Source: Clostridium sartagoforme AAU1
GTDB lineage: Bacteria; Bacillota; Clostridia; Clostridiales; Clostridiaceae
Direction of reading: 5' to 3'
NCBI RefSeq assembly: GCF_000401215.1
Contig: NZ_ASRV01000045.1
Coordinates: 1 to 34,310 of the forward strand
Length of the DNA: 34,310 nt
In this document: positions 27,617 through 34,310 of the stretch, one piece after another
How the letters are laid out: each line of letters begins with the position of its first letter
Numbering within the stretch: position 1 is the stretch's first letter
The notes under the pieces: model-generated
What the model saw: the letters and a program-made list of their open reading frames with translations, nothing else
Database searches by the model: none
Told to the model about the DNA's origin: nothing
Made by a program: the position numbers and the translations under genes

Positions 27617-28240
27617 TTATTCATTAAAAATTAGCTTTTCAAATTCCTTGCAATCTTTTTTCATTTTATCTAAATTGTTTTCTTTTAAGCTTTCCTTTGA
27701 GAAAAGCCCCCCCAAACCTATATATTGAGCCCCTCTATCAAAATAGTCTTTAGCATTTTCTCTATTAACCCCTCCAACTGCCATTATTGGAAATTCACCA
27801 AGTGGTCCCTTTAAATCTTTAAAATAAGATTTGCATACATTTGATACAGGGAAAATTTTAATAATATCACTATTATTTTCACAAGCTGTTAGTACTTCAC
27901 TTGGAGTAAGAGCTCCAGAAACTGTAATTACATTTCTTTCCCTAGCATAATCTACTATATCTTTTCCCATAACTGTTGGTGATAGTAAGAACTCTGCCCC
28001 TGATTCAATTGCTTTTTTAGCTTGTTCTAATGAAGTAACTGTACCAGCACCTATATTTAAACATTCTCCAAACTCTTTACTGATTTTAGAAATAATTTCA
28101 AAAACATCAGGAGTATTCATAGTAATTTCCAAATTACGTATATTTTTCGTTTCTTTTACTGCTAAACATATATTTCTTACTGTTTCATAATTATATCCTC
28201 TTAATATTACTGTAATCTTTGTAAAATCTTTTATTTCCAC
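27617..28240 (-). CDS. KDPG-type (2-keto-3-deoxy-6-phosphogluconate) aldolase
   Basis: This 207-residue class I aldolase of the KDPG/KHG family has the (beta/alpha)8 signature residues in order: VILRG near 11-15, Glu38 in NLEITMNTP, GAGTVTS (64-70) and the Schiff-base Lys128 in IIKIFPVSN, with MAVGGVN in the phosphate site. It should split KDPG, or its galactonate epimer, into pyruvate and glyceraldehyde 3-phosphate. It is the first enzyme gene of the PTS operon. Translation starts at GTG, after a strong GAGGAGGGGG. Because the PTS phosphorylates on import, it would need no separate KDG kinase, and none is present. Confidence 0.9.
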   Translation of the reverse strand: MEIKDFTKITVILRGYNYETVRNICLAVKETKNIRNLEITMNTPDVFEIISKISKEFGECLNIGAGTVTSLEQAKKAIESGAEFLLSPTVMGKDIVDYARERNVITVSGALTPSEVLTACENNSDIIKIFPVSNVCKSYFKDLKGPLGEFPIMAVGGVNRENAKDYFDRGAQYIGLGGLFSKESLKENNLDKMKKDCKEFEKLIFNE

Positions 28241-28312
28241 TGTTCCCCCTCCTCAATTATTAAATTACTACCTCTAAATTAATTTTTTAATTATAGAGTT
28301 ATTTAGATAATG

Positions 28313-28342
28313 TTTATACTATTTTGCATCACACCCTTTCAA
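28313..28342 (-). promoter_or_regulatory. Promoter of the PTS-aldolase-dehydratase operon
   Basis: On the - strand TTGAAA (28337-28342) and TATAAA (28313-28318) are spaced by 18 bases, giving a leader of about 65 bases before the aldolase GTG. A second TATAAT with no good -35 box lies further downstream near 28292 and could be an activator-dependent start. Control by the upstream PRD activator is likely. Confidence 0.5.
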
Positions 28343-28377
28343 GGTTTTTATATAAATCTTATATAAAATAAATCTAA

Positions 28378-30438
28378 TTAATATACTCCTTCGTACTTCC
28401 TAATACAATCAATAACTTCACTTTTATTTTTTAATTTTCTTAAATCTTCTTTAAAGTCTTCATTATTGATAAGTTCAATTAAGGAAAATAGTGCATCCAA
28501 ATGCATTTTGTTATCAGAAGCACTTAGAGCAAAAATTAAATCTACATCTTTATAGCCATCTTGTGAAAATGAAACTGGTTCTTTTAATTTCATAAATGAA
28601 AAGCCTGTTTTTATTGCTCCTTGGTCAAAACCTGCATGTGGAAAAGCAACTCCATCAGAAATTATAATGTATGGTCCATATGCCCTTATACTATCGATTA
28701 TTTCTTTTTCAAATTTATCTTTTACCATATTTTTATTATGGAATGGCTTTACAGATTTTCTTATTGCATCTTCCCAATCTTCAGCTTCAACATCTACCTC
28801 TATAAATTCTTCATTCAAAAATGAACTTAATTTACTTGATGACTTTTCTTTTTTATCATTAAAGTAATTATTTATAGTAGCCTCTAATAAAGAAAGTAAT
28901 CCATCATGTTCTTCTACTAGTGGTTCTATTTTTCTAATTAATATATCCTTTTTTTCTGTTTCTGATTCCTCTATAATTGATGTTTGATCACTGATTAAAG
29001 ATACTGCTGAATTAATTCTAGTTAAATCTTGATCCGTTAAATTTACGCTTACACATACATATGGTAATTTAACCATATCTCCTAAATATACTGTTGAAAT
29101 AATAAAGTCTATATTCTCCATATCATAATTTGTTAACTGAAATACAGATAGCGCATCAACTACAGTAAAAGAATAATAACGTGCTAATCTAGCTTTAAGG
29201 AGTTGTACTGTTCCTACTCCACTATTACATATAATTAATACCCTTAAATTTCTGTTGATTATCTTTGATTTCTCTAAAGATGCTGATATATGAAGACCTA
29301 AGTAACCAACTTCAGTTTCTGTTAGTTTTCTTGAAATATAATTTTCAAACACATAGGTATTTTCTTCAATAGCTTGAATTATATTTCTGTTCTTTTCCAT
29401 ATAATATAATATTTCACTTACTTCATAATTTCCTGGATATTTTTTATTTAAAATATCAAACATATGATTACTTAAATTTATAAATAAGTCCTTATCTAAA
29501 GATAAATCAATACCTAAAGTAGATGACATTTCTTCAATAAATATTTTTACAAGTAATTGAATTGTTACTAATGAATTATCCTTATTCACTTTTTTTGAAA
29601 AATGAAGATTACCAATCATCTCTGATAAATAATTAATCTCTGATTCTAACTCCTCAAAGGAAAACTGATTAAGCATATTTAAAAATATTGTTTTTATATA
29701 ACTGTAAAAGTTTTCATTATTCTTGTTATAATTTTTTAGTCTCATTCCAATTTGAATTCTATTAAGGGAAAAAAATAAATAAAATTCTAAAAATCTTAAA
29801 GAATGATCTGTAAGGGAAAACTTATTTTTTATCATTTCTTTTAGAACAATATTATGGGTTTCTTTTAAATCCATTTGTATATCTAAAAGAGAACTTTCCT
29901 GAATTTTATCTCTAAAAAATATTTTTATTACAAAAATATGCTTTTCACAAATTTCTACAAATTTTTCTCTTATATCTTTTTCATCAGCTTTTACTTTATA
30001 ACCTTTATTAGGATGAGATATTATTTCTATATTATCCTCTTTCAATTCATCTTTAATTATTTTAAAATCCTTTAAAAGTGTGGATCTCGAACAATAAATT
30101 AAATCAGAAATGTTTTGAATAGTTATATAGTTATTAAAGAAAAATAATAAACAAGTGATTAGACTTCTTCGTTCTTCAGTATTTAATTCGTAGTCATCAA
30201 ATTTAATTTTATTATTTAAGAGATCGTTTAACTTTTTATTATCATTTAACTCAATGTCACCATTTTCATTAAATTGAATAAAATCAAAATCATACTTAGA
30301 AAAATAATCATTTATACTAACTAAATCATTATATATTGTTCTATCAGACTTATTCATTATTTTAGCTAGTTTAGAAACCTTGTAAAATTGAGGATCTTCA
30401 ATTACTCTACCTATAATATCCATTTGCCTTTTATTCAT
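28378..30438 (-). CDS. PRD-containing PTS-controlled transcriptional activator (MtlR/LicR type)
   Basis: This 686-residue regulator has two N-terminal helix-turn-helix regions (about 1-60 and 85-155). Two PTS-regulation domains follow (about 190-285 and 300-390; the second includes VGYLGLHISASLEKSK). A galactitol-type EIIB domain lies at about 395-480 with Cys405 in LIICNSGVGTVQ, and a C-terminal EIIA type-2 domain lies at about 540-686 with His601 in VAFPHAG. Proteins of this layout activate PTS operons, and their PRD, EIIB and EIIA domains are phosphorylated by PTS proteins to report substrate supply. It is encoded directly upstream of, and in line with, the aldolase-PTS-dehydratase genes, so it is their likely activator. 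A separate promoter between it and the aldolase allows independent expression. The ATG follows AGGGAGTGAG. Confidence 0.92.
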   Translation of the reverse strand: MNKRQMDIIGRVIEDPQFYKVSKLAKIMNKSDRTIYNDLVSINDYFSKYDFDFIQFNENGDIELNDNKKLNDLLNNKIKFDDYELNTEERRSLITCLLFFFNNYITIQNISDLIYCSRSTLLKDFKIIKDELKEDNIEIISHPNKGYKVKADEKDIREKFVEICEKHIFVIKIFFRDKIQESSLLDIQMDLKETHNIVLKEMIKNKFSLTDHSLRFLEFYLFFSLNRIQIGMRLKNYNKNNENFYSYIKTIFLNMLNQFSFEELESEINYLSEMIGNLHFSKKVNKDNSLVTIQLLVKIFIEEMSSTLGIDLSLDKDLFINLSNHMFDILNKKYPGNYEVSEILYYMEKNRNIIQAIEENTYVFENYISRKLTETEVGYLGLHISASLEKSKIINRNLRVLIICNSGVGTVQLLKARLARYYSFTVVDALSVFQLTNYDMENIDFIISTVYLGDMVKLPYVCVSVNLTDQDLTRINSAVSLISDQTSIIEESETEKKDILIRKIEPLVEEHDGLLSLLEATINNYFNDKKEKSSSKLSSFLNEEFIEVDVEAEDWEDAIRKSVKPFHNKNMVKDKFEKEIIDSIRAYGPYIIISDGVAFPHAGFDQGAIKTGFSFMKLKEPVSFSQDGYKDVDLIFALSASDNKMHLDALFSLIELINNEDFKEDLRKLKNKSEVIDCIRKYEGVY

Positions 30439-30470
30439 TCAACTCACTCCCTATGGCTTAATGTTAGCAT

Positions 30471-30505
30471 TTGTCGACAATAAAGAAAAGATTTAATTAG
30501 TACAA
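30471..30505 (-). promoter_or_regulatory. Promoter of the PRD regulator with a palindromic operator
   Basis: On the - strand TTGTAC (30500-30505) and TATTGT (30477-30482) are 17 bases apart. The -10 box overlaps the perfect palindrome TTGTCGACAA (30471-30480). A partial copy (ATTTGTCGA) recurs at 30545-30553, upstream of the -35 box. This looks like an operator pair, possibly for autoregulation. I see nothing else in the 30439-30701 gap. Confidence 0.45.
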
Positions 30506-30701
30506 CCTGTTTGAAAGGAAATAAACCATTCGAAAACTAAATTTATTTGTCGATTACTTCCATTACTTACCTAAGTTTCAAGTTAAAGATAAGTTAGATT
30601 ACTGTAATCATCGAGAATTAATATATATGGCATAAATAAGTTATGATAATTATTCCCTTTTAAGTCTTCCATTTATATAATTACATATACTATTTAAAAA
30701 A

Positions 30702-30744
30702 AGCCTATATTAAATTGATTGAACAAATCAGTTTAATATAGGCT
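30702..30744. terminator. Terminator of brnQ
   Basis: A 19-bp stem (30702-30720 with 30726-30744, including one G-U pair, arm AGCCTATATTAAA) has a five-base loop. On the - strand it is followed by a run of U residues (A7 on + at 30696-30702). The + strand also carries T7 after it, so it can act in both directions. It lies 12 bases past the brnQ stop. Confidence 0.9.
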
Positions 30745-30755
30745 GCTTTTTTTAT

Positions 30756-32093
30756 TTAATTGTTTGTTAAAATTTTTCTATCGCTAAGATTTTCTTTTCC
30801 AAACTTAATACATATTCCCAAAACCATTCCAATAATAGCTGGAACTACCCAAGCTAGTCCCTCATTAGCAAGAGGCAATTTAGATATAAGTTCTGCAATA
30901 AAACTTAATTTTATACCAACTTGTCCTAAAGCATCGGCTACACTTACAACACCAGTAAATAATATTGTTAGTCCATAAATTATAGTGCTGCCTTTAAATA
31001 TAAAATCAAACATTGCTAACACTATAAGCATTATAGCTATTGGATAAATTGCATTTAATACTGGTACTGATACACTAAGAATCTTTGTTAATCCCATATT
31101 AGCAAGAAGCATACTAGAAACTGTTAATAATCTAACCCAATTCTTATATGATATTTTATTAGTTAGAGTTGAAAAATACTCGCTGCATGAAGTAATAAGA
31201 CCAACGCAAGTTGTTAAACATGCTAAAGTAAATATTAATGCTAATAATATTGCACCTGGCTTGCCAAATATATAAGTAGTTGCATTTGTTAAAGTTTGAG
31301 CTCCATTTTCTGTAATGCCAAATCTTCCACCACTTGCAGCTCCTAAATGTGCTAGTAATGCATATATAACTGCTAATAATACTCCAGCTATTAATCCTGC
31401 CTTAATAGATGCAGAAACTACAGCTTTTTCATCACTGATACCTTTAGATCTTATTGCCAAGGAAATTACAATTCCAAAATTTAAGGCTGCTATTGTATCC
31501 ATAGTTAAATATCCTTCTAAAAATCCTTTAAAAAATGGTGATGTTCCATATTCACCAATTGCAGCTCCATAGTTGCCTAAAGGTTTAATAAAGGATCCTG
31601 CTACCATAACTAAAATTAAAACTAATAAAGCAGGTGTTAGTACCTTTCCCATACGATCAACCAGCTTATTTGGTGACAATGAAAGCCAATATGAAACTGC
31701 AAAAAATACAAGTGTATATAATAATAACGCTAGTACATTTGAAACGCTATCAGGCAAATATGGTGCTACTGCCATTTCAAAAGGCAAACTTCCTGCCCTT
31801 GGAATACCTAAACATGGTCCAATTGATAAATATACTAACACAGTAAATATTGTTGCAAATATTGGATTTACTCTTTTAGTTAAATTAGTTAAACCATTAG
31901 ATTTAGCTACTGCAATAACACCTAGTACTGGGAATCCAACTGCTGTTATAAAAAACGCCCCCAGAACTAACCAAGTTTTTTCACCAGATGATTGACCTAA
32001 AAATGGAGGAAAAATTAAATTTCCTGCACCAAAAAATAAGGAAAATAGCATAAGTCCGACAAGTGTTAAATCCCTTTTTGATAAATTTTTCAT
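30756..32093 (-). CDS. brnQ: BrnQ-type branched-chain amino acid transporter
   Basis: This 445-residue membrane protein has about 12 hydrophobic segments. The N-terminal LIVCS-family signature LVGLMLFSLFFGAGNLIFPP lies at residues 11-30, followed by the conserved GFPVLGVIAVAKS and FARAGS-like IPRAGSLPFEMAVAPYLP. BrnQ proteins import Leu, Ile and Val by coupling to Na+ or H+. Control fits the role: a T-box leader with a probable Ile specifier lies 170 bases upstream, so expression should rise when tRNA-Ile is uncharged. The ATG follows AGGGGG. It is monocistronic, with its own terminator. Confidence 0.95.
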   Translation of the reverse strand: MKNLSKRDLTLVGLMLFSLFFGAGNLIFPPFLGQSSGEKTWLVLGAFFITAVGFPVLGVIAVAKSNGLTNLTKRVNPIFATIFTVLVYLSIGPCLGIPRAGSLPFEMAVAPYLPDSVSNVLALLLYTLVFFAVSYWLSLSPNKLVDRMGKVLTPALLVLILVMVAGSFIKPLGNYGAAIGEYGTSPFFKGFLEGYLTMDTIAALNFGIVISLAIRSKGISDEKAVVSASIKAGLIAGVLLAVIYALLAHLGAASGGRFGITENGAQTLTNATTYIFGKPGAILLALIFTLACLTTCVGLITSCSEYFSTLTNKISYKNWVRLLTVSSMLLANMGLTKILSVSVPVLNAIYPIAIMLIVLAMFDFIFKGSTIIYGLTILFTGVVSVADALGQVGIKLSFIAELISKLPLANEGLAWVVPAIIGMVLGICIKFGKENLSDRKILTNN

Positions 32094-32213
32094 ATTAAAA
32101 TCCCCCTAATTATGTTCCAATTAACAATTAACAGTTAAACAATTTAATATTGAGTAAATAGATAATTATTTATTTAGAATTCATTTATACAATAATGTTT
32201 TAAAGATATACCT

Positions 32214-32243
32214 CTAATTAATAATGCCACCTTCAATATCCAT
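32214..32243 (-). CDS. Possible nine-codon leader peptide between T-box and brnQ
   Basis: Just past the T-box terminator the transcript has AAGGGGG, seven bases before an ATG that opens M-D-I-E-G-G-I-I-N-stop. Three of its nine codons are Ile (ATT). It would be translated only when the T-box allows read-through. No second hairpin that would make a classical attenuator is evident between it and brnQ, so its role, if any, is open. The other bases of the 32094-32213 stretch are AT-rich with short repeats of TTAATTG. Confidence 0.3.
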   Translation of the reverse strand: MDIEGGIIN

Positions 32244-32271
32244 ATAATTCCCCCTTTTTGAAAATAAAAAA

Positions 32272-32297
32272 TCCGTCCCTTGAAAACAAGGGACGGA
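32272..32297 (-). terminator. T-box intrinsic terminator
   Basis: An 11-bp perfect, GC-rich stem (32272-32282 with 32287-32297, arm TCCGTCCCTTG) with a four-base loop is followed by T6 on the - strand. The bases just upstream overlap the T-box sequence, so the antiterminator and terminator are mutually exclusive. Confidence 0.9.
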
Positions 32298-32555
32298 ATT
32301 ATCCGCGTTACCACCCTAATTCTATAAAATAGCTTATATTATATAAACCTTTTATAGCACTTAGCTACGTATCTATCAATACGCTTGTCTTTTAACGGTG
32401 AAAGACTCCGTCAATGCTTACTAATATAAGTTCAGCATTGCTTCTCAGAGATGATTTTCAGCTAGTTTTGTACATTGGCTTTCAGCAAATGCCAACTCTC
32501 TGCAGAACAAAATTATAACTTACTTTTTCTCTTCATAGAATTTATTATTACCTTT
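32272..32555 (-). ncRNA. T-box leader (probable tRNA-Ile specifier) controlling brnQ
   Basis: The - strand carries the T-box sequence GGGTGGTAACGCGGA (32302-32316), whose UGGU would pair with a tRNA ending ACCA. A terminator and an overlapping antiterminator option follow. The stem I hallmarks are present upstream: AGAGA, then AAAAGUA on the 5' side of the specifier loop, the distal AGAGAGUUGGC hairpin, and a returning ACAAAAC. The 3' side of the specifier loop reads GAAAAUCA. Placing the codon before the conserved purine gives AUC (32453-32455), which is Ile and fits BrnQ. An alternative register would read AAU (Asn). A promoter lies at the expected distance upstream. Confidence 0.9.
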
Positions 32556-32561
32556 TTTTAT

Positions 32562-32590
32562 ATGATAAAATTATTTTTACCTTTTGTCAA
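32562..32590 (-). promoter_or_regulatory. Promoter of the T-box/brnQ transcript
   Basis: On the - strand a perfect TTGACA (32585-32590) is followed after 17 bases by TATCAT (32562-32567). Transcription would start near 32555, about 20 bases before the stem I bases of the T-box. Confidence 0.8.
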
Positions 32591-32642
32591 GATTTTGTTA
32601 TAAAGTCCTATTTAAATTACCTAAAATAAACAAATATCTAGT

Positions 32643-33912
32643 TTATTTCTTGATAAGTTTAAAAATAGCATTTTGATTTTTTTTAGCCTCTTTAACAACA
32701 TTAACATCCAACTTTAAATTTTTTACCATATCCTCTATAATATCAAAGGCTTCAATTAAAGACATTCCCTTTCTATATGGTCTATCCTCAATAAGGGAAG
32801 AAAAAACATCTGCTACAGCTATTATATGGCTCCCTAAATCAATATCGGATCCCTTTAATTTATATGGATAACCTTTTTCGTCTAGTGTTTCATGGTGGGT
32901 ACCAGCCCATACTGCAATTTTCTCAAACCCTTCAACATGCTCTAATATACTATGGCTATAGTATGGATGCTGCCTAATTAAATCAAATTCCTCTTTTGTT
33001 AAACTGTAAGGTTTATTTAAAATTTCACTTGGAATAGCAAGTTTTCCTAAATCATGTAGTAATCCTGCTAAATAAAATTGTTTACATTCAAGCAAGTTTT
33101 CCTAAATCATGTAGTAATCCTGCTAAATAAAATTGTTTACATTCAAGATTGCTGAAACCCCTTTTTTCGGCTAAAAACTTATATATCTTGGCCACATTTT
33201 TTGAATGTTCAGCAGTATAATGAGATGTTTCATCAACTACTTTTGCAAAGATTTCTGCCATATCAATTAAATCATCAATATCAAATAATAACTTTCCAAA
33301 GAAACTTATATCATCTAAAAAGTGATTTTGATATATTGGATTTACAATATCAAGCCAGAAATATTCAAATTTACTTAGTTCATTGAAAACTTGTACTAGT
33401 TTTGGATCAAAATAATTTGATTCCTTAATTACTTGGATAATATTACAACGCTGAAATAAAATATGCACATCATTATTTATTAAGACTTCAATTCTATCAG
33501 AAATATGTATTATACGACTTATTAATGGAATATCCTCTCCTTTTAACCCACTAGGGTTTCCTCCATAATATCGATCATGATGATACCTTATTGGTTCAGC
33601 TAATATTCCAAGAGGATATGAATCTTTAAGAATTAAGTAGCCCTTTTCTGCATGATTAAATATTAAATCATCTTCACAATAAGCAATAAAGTGCTTCTCA
33701 TTCCAGTTAGAAGCTGCGCCAATATCATGTAATAAAGCTGAATAAATAAGTATTTCTAATTCATCTTGTTTTAATTTTAAAAATTCACCAATATGTTTTG
33801 CAATTATGGCTGTTCTACGATGGTGCCTCGATATGCCTGTAGCCGATAGTTCTAAGGCATTAGACATTGCCCTAATAAAACTTACAGGATGTACCTTTAG
33901 AGAATTAAACAT
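32643..33912 (-). pseudogene. Double HD / HD-GYP domain protein, disrupted by a 55-bp tandem duplication
   Basis: Without the duplication this would be a 404-residue protein (1270 bases less 55, an exact multiple of three). The N-terminal HD domain shows HRRTAIIAKHIGEF, ALLHDIG and IRYHHDRYYGGNPSG. The C-terminal HD-GYP domain shows HYTAEHSKNVAKIY, AGLLHDLGKLA, IRQHPYYSH, THHETLDEKGYP and VADVFSSLIEDRPYRKG, a full set of metal ligands and the GYP motif of cyclic-di-GMP phosphodiesterases. The duplication shifts the frame within HDLGKLA, leaving a stop at 33088 and an out-of-frame continuation that could only start at an internal codon near 33095. The N-terminal part alone lacks the active site of the second domain. 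The preferred start is the ATG at 33912, after AGGGGGGAAGG, rather than one at 33945. Confidence 0.88.
33036..33147. repeat. Perfect tandem duplication, period 55 bp
   Basis: Bases 33037-33091 are repeated exactly at 33092-33146; the periodicity extends one base to each side. Removing one copy restores a single frame in the HD-GYP gene. The period is not a multiple of three, so the duplication causes a frameshift. Confidence 0.97.
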
Positions 33913-34045
33913 TACCCTTCCCCCCTCTGTATTTTTTAATTTCATTTAAGTAAAACCTTATGTATACTTTTACATCCCATTGTAACAAATAATTAATTAA
34001 ATATATTATGTATTATGTATTATGTATTTTTATCCATTCAAAATT

Positions 34046-34074
34046 ATTATACATTGACTAATAATTTTACTCAA
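34046..34074 (-). promoter_or_regulatory. Promoter of the HD-GYP gene
   Basis: On the - strand TTGAGT (34069-34074) is followed after 17 bases by a perfect TATAAT (34046-34051), about 135 bases upstream of the ATG. The leader contains three tandem copies of a seven-base ATTATGT-like unit near 34006-34027 and nothing else recognisable. Confidence 0.6.
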
Positions 34075-34106
34075 TATTTATTAAGTATTTATTAAATATT
34101 CATTAT

Positions 34107-34180
34107 GTATACACTATTTGTTGTATTTCCTCTATTCCATAAAGCTTTTACAGTATTAATAAAAAATAAACAGTGTATAC
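34107..34180. repeat. Separated inverted repeat GTATACACT / AGTGTATAC
   Basis: GTATACACT at 34107-34115 recurs inverted at 34172-34180, and the following bases are also similar (ATTTG versus GTTTA when read the same way). Two like sites 65 bases apart upstream of the HD-GYP promoter could be a repressor operator pair. No known motif is recognised. Confidence 0.3.
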
Positions 34181-34227
34181 TAAATAAGTCCTTCACTAAA
34201 AATAATACTCAGTGAAGGACTTATTTA
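34181..34227 (-). terminator. Terminator of the gene entering from the right edge
   Basis: A 17-bp perfect stem (34181-34197 with 34211-34227, containing AAGTCCTTCACT) with a 13-base loop starts 20 bases past a stop codon on the - strand at 34247. The tail on that strand is AT-rich (GTATACACTG) and not a clean U run, so strength is uncertain; it could also act on the + strand. Confidence 0.6.
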
Positions 34228-34246
34228 TTTATGCTGTTACTAAATT

Positions 34247-34310
34247 TTAGTTTGTAACACTATTATTTTTAAATACAGCTTTTTCCGACATATTTCGGGT
34301 GGTACCAGGT
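34247..34310 (-). CDS. Partial 3' end of an unidentified gene
   Basis: The last 64 bases read on the - strand as an open frame ending RNMSEKAVFKNNSVTN and a TAA stop at 34247. Codon use is typical of the neighbouring genes, and a strong hairpin follows 20 bases later. About 20 codons are visible, too few to name the product. Confidence 0.4.
   Translation of the reverse strand, partial: PGTTRNMSEKAVFKNNSVTN

Noticed and set aside
31573-31995. 140-codon + strand frame opposite brnQ.
   Set aside because: It lies wholly inside brnQ on the other strand, with no ribosome site or promoter; it arises from codon bias of the membrane protein.
34000-34030. Three tandem TATTATG units as a possible CRISPR or iteron array.
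   Set aside because: The units are seven AT-rich bases with no spacers and no replication or cas gene nearby; a simple microsatellite is enough.
34290-34310. GGGTGGTACC on the + strand at the window end resembles a T-box core.
   Set aside because: No stem I motifs or specifier loop are seen in the 250 bases before it, and a strong hairpin lies there instead. The opposite strand reads as the end of a gene with a stop and terminator, which explains the region better.

Overview
The window is AT-rich DNA from a low-GC Firmicute, most likely a Clostridium (sensu stricto) species. Supporting signs are the AT-rich codon use, strong GGAGG-type ribosome binding sites, a T-box leader, LPxTG wall anchoring, galactitol-type PTS genes and CcpA-type cre sites. 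A SigD-type promoter in front of a chemotaxis receptor suggests a motile species. Only one complete gene (the YjiH-like transporter) lies on the + strand; all others are on the - strand.

Region 1 (1-11.9 kb) is one carbohydrate operon read right to left. It encodes a solute-binding lipoprotein, two ABC permeases, a large GH94 phosphorylase resembling 1,2-beta-oligoglucan phosphorylases, a cytoplasmic GH30 glycosidase, a LacI-type regulator and a second GH94 phosphorylase, and it ends in a terminator at the left window edge. A TTTACA-N17-TATAAT promoter with LacI-type palindromes and a cre-like site precedes it. The logic is import of beta-gluco-oligosaccharides followed by phosphorolysis in the cytoplasm. 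The large phosphorylase is split by a one-base lesion in an A5 run, and the second phosphorylase seems to have lost its last residues in the same way.

Region 2 (12-22.2 kb) holds a membrane chemotaxis receptor, a 1964-residue wall-anchored GH92 alpha-mannosidase with several carbohydrate-binding and FIVAR modules, a ROK sugar kinase lacking the usual zinc motif, a MerR/TipAS regulator, and a small DUF2249 protein with a near-ideal CRP/FNR-family site at about -41.5.

Region 3 (22.2-30.5 kb) holds a YjiH-like membrane protein (+ strand) and then a PTS operon on the - strand. The operon runs from a PRD activator with fused EIIB/EIIA domains, through a KDPG-type aldolase, EIIA, EIIB and EIIC, to a UxaA-type dehydratase split into small and large subunits. 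No kinase or oxidoreductase is present. This suggests that the PTS supplies an already phosphorylated sugar acid, which is dehydrated and then cleaved to pyruvate and a triose phosphate. This pathway is the best candidate for undescribed biochemistry here.

Region 4 (30.7-34.3 kb) holds BrnQ behind a T-box leader with a probable Ile (AUC) specifier, and a double HD / HD-GYP gene broken by a perfect 55-bp tandem duplication. The last 64 bases probably carry the 3' end of another - strand gene followed by its terminator. I saw no rRNA, tRNA, CRISPR array, insertion sequence or phage genes.
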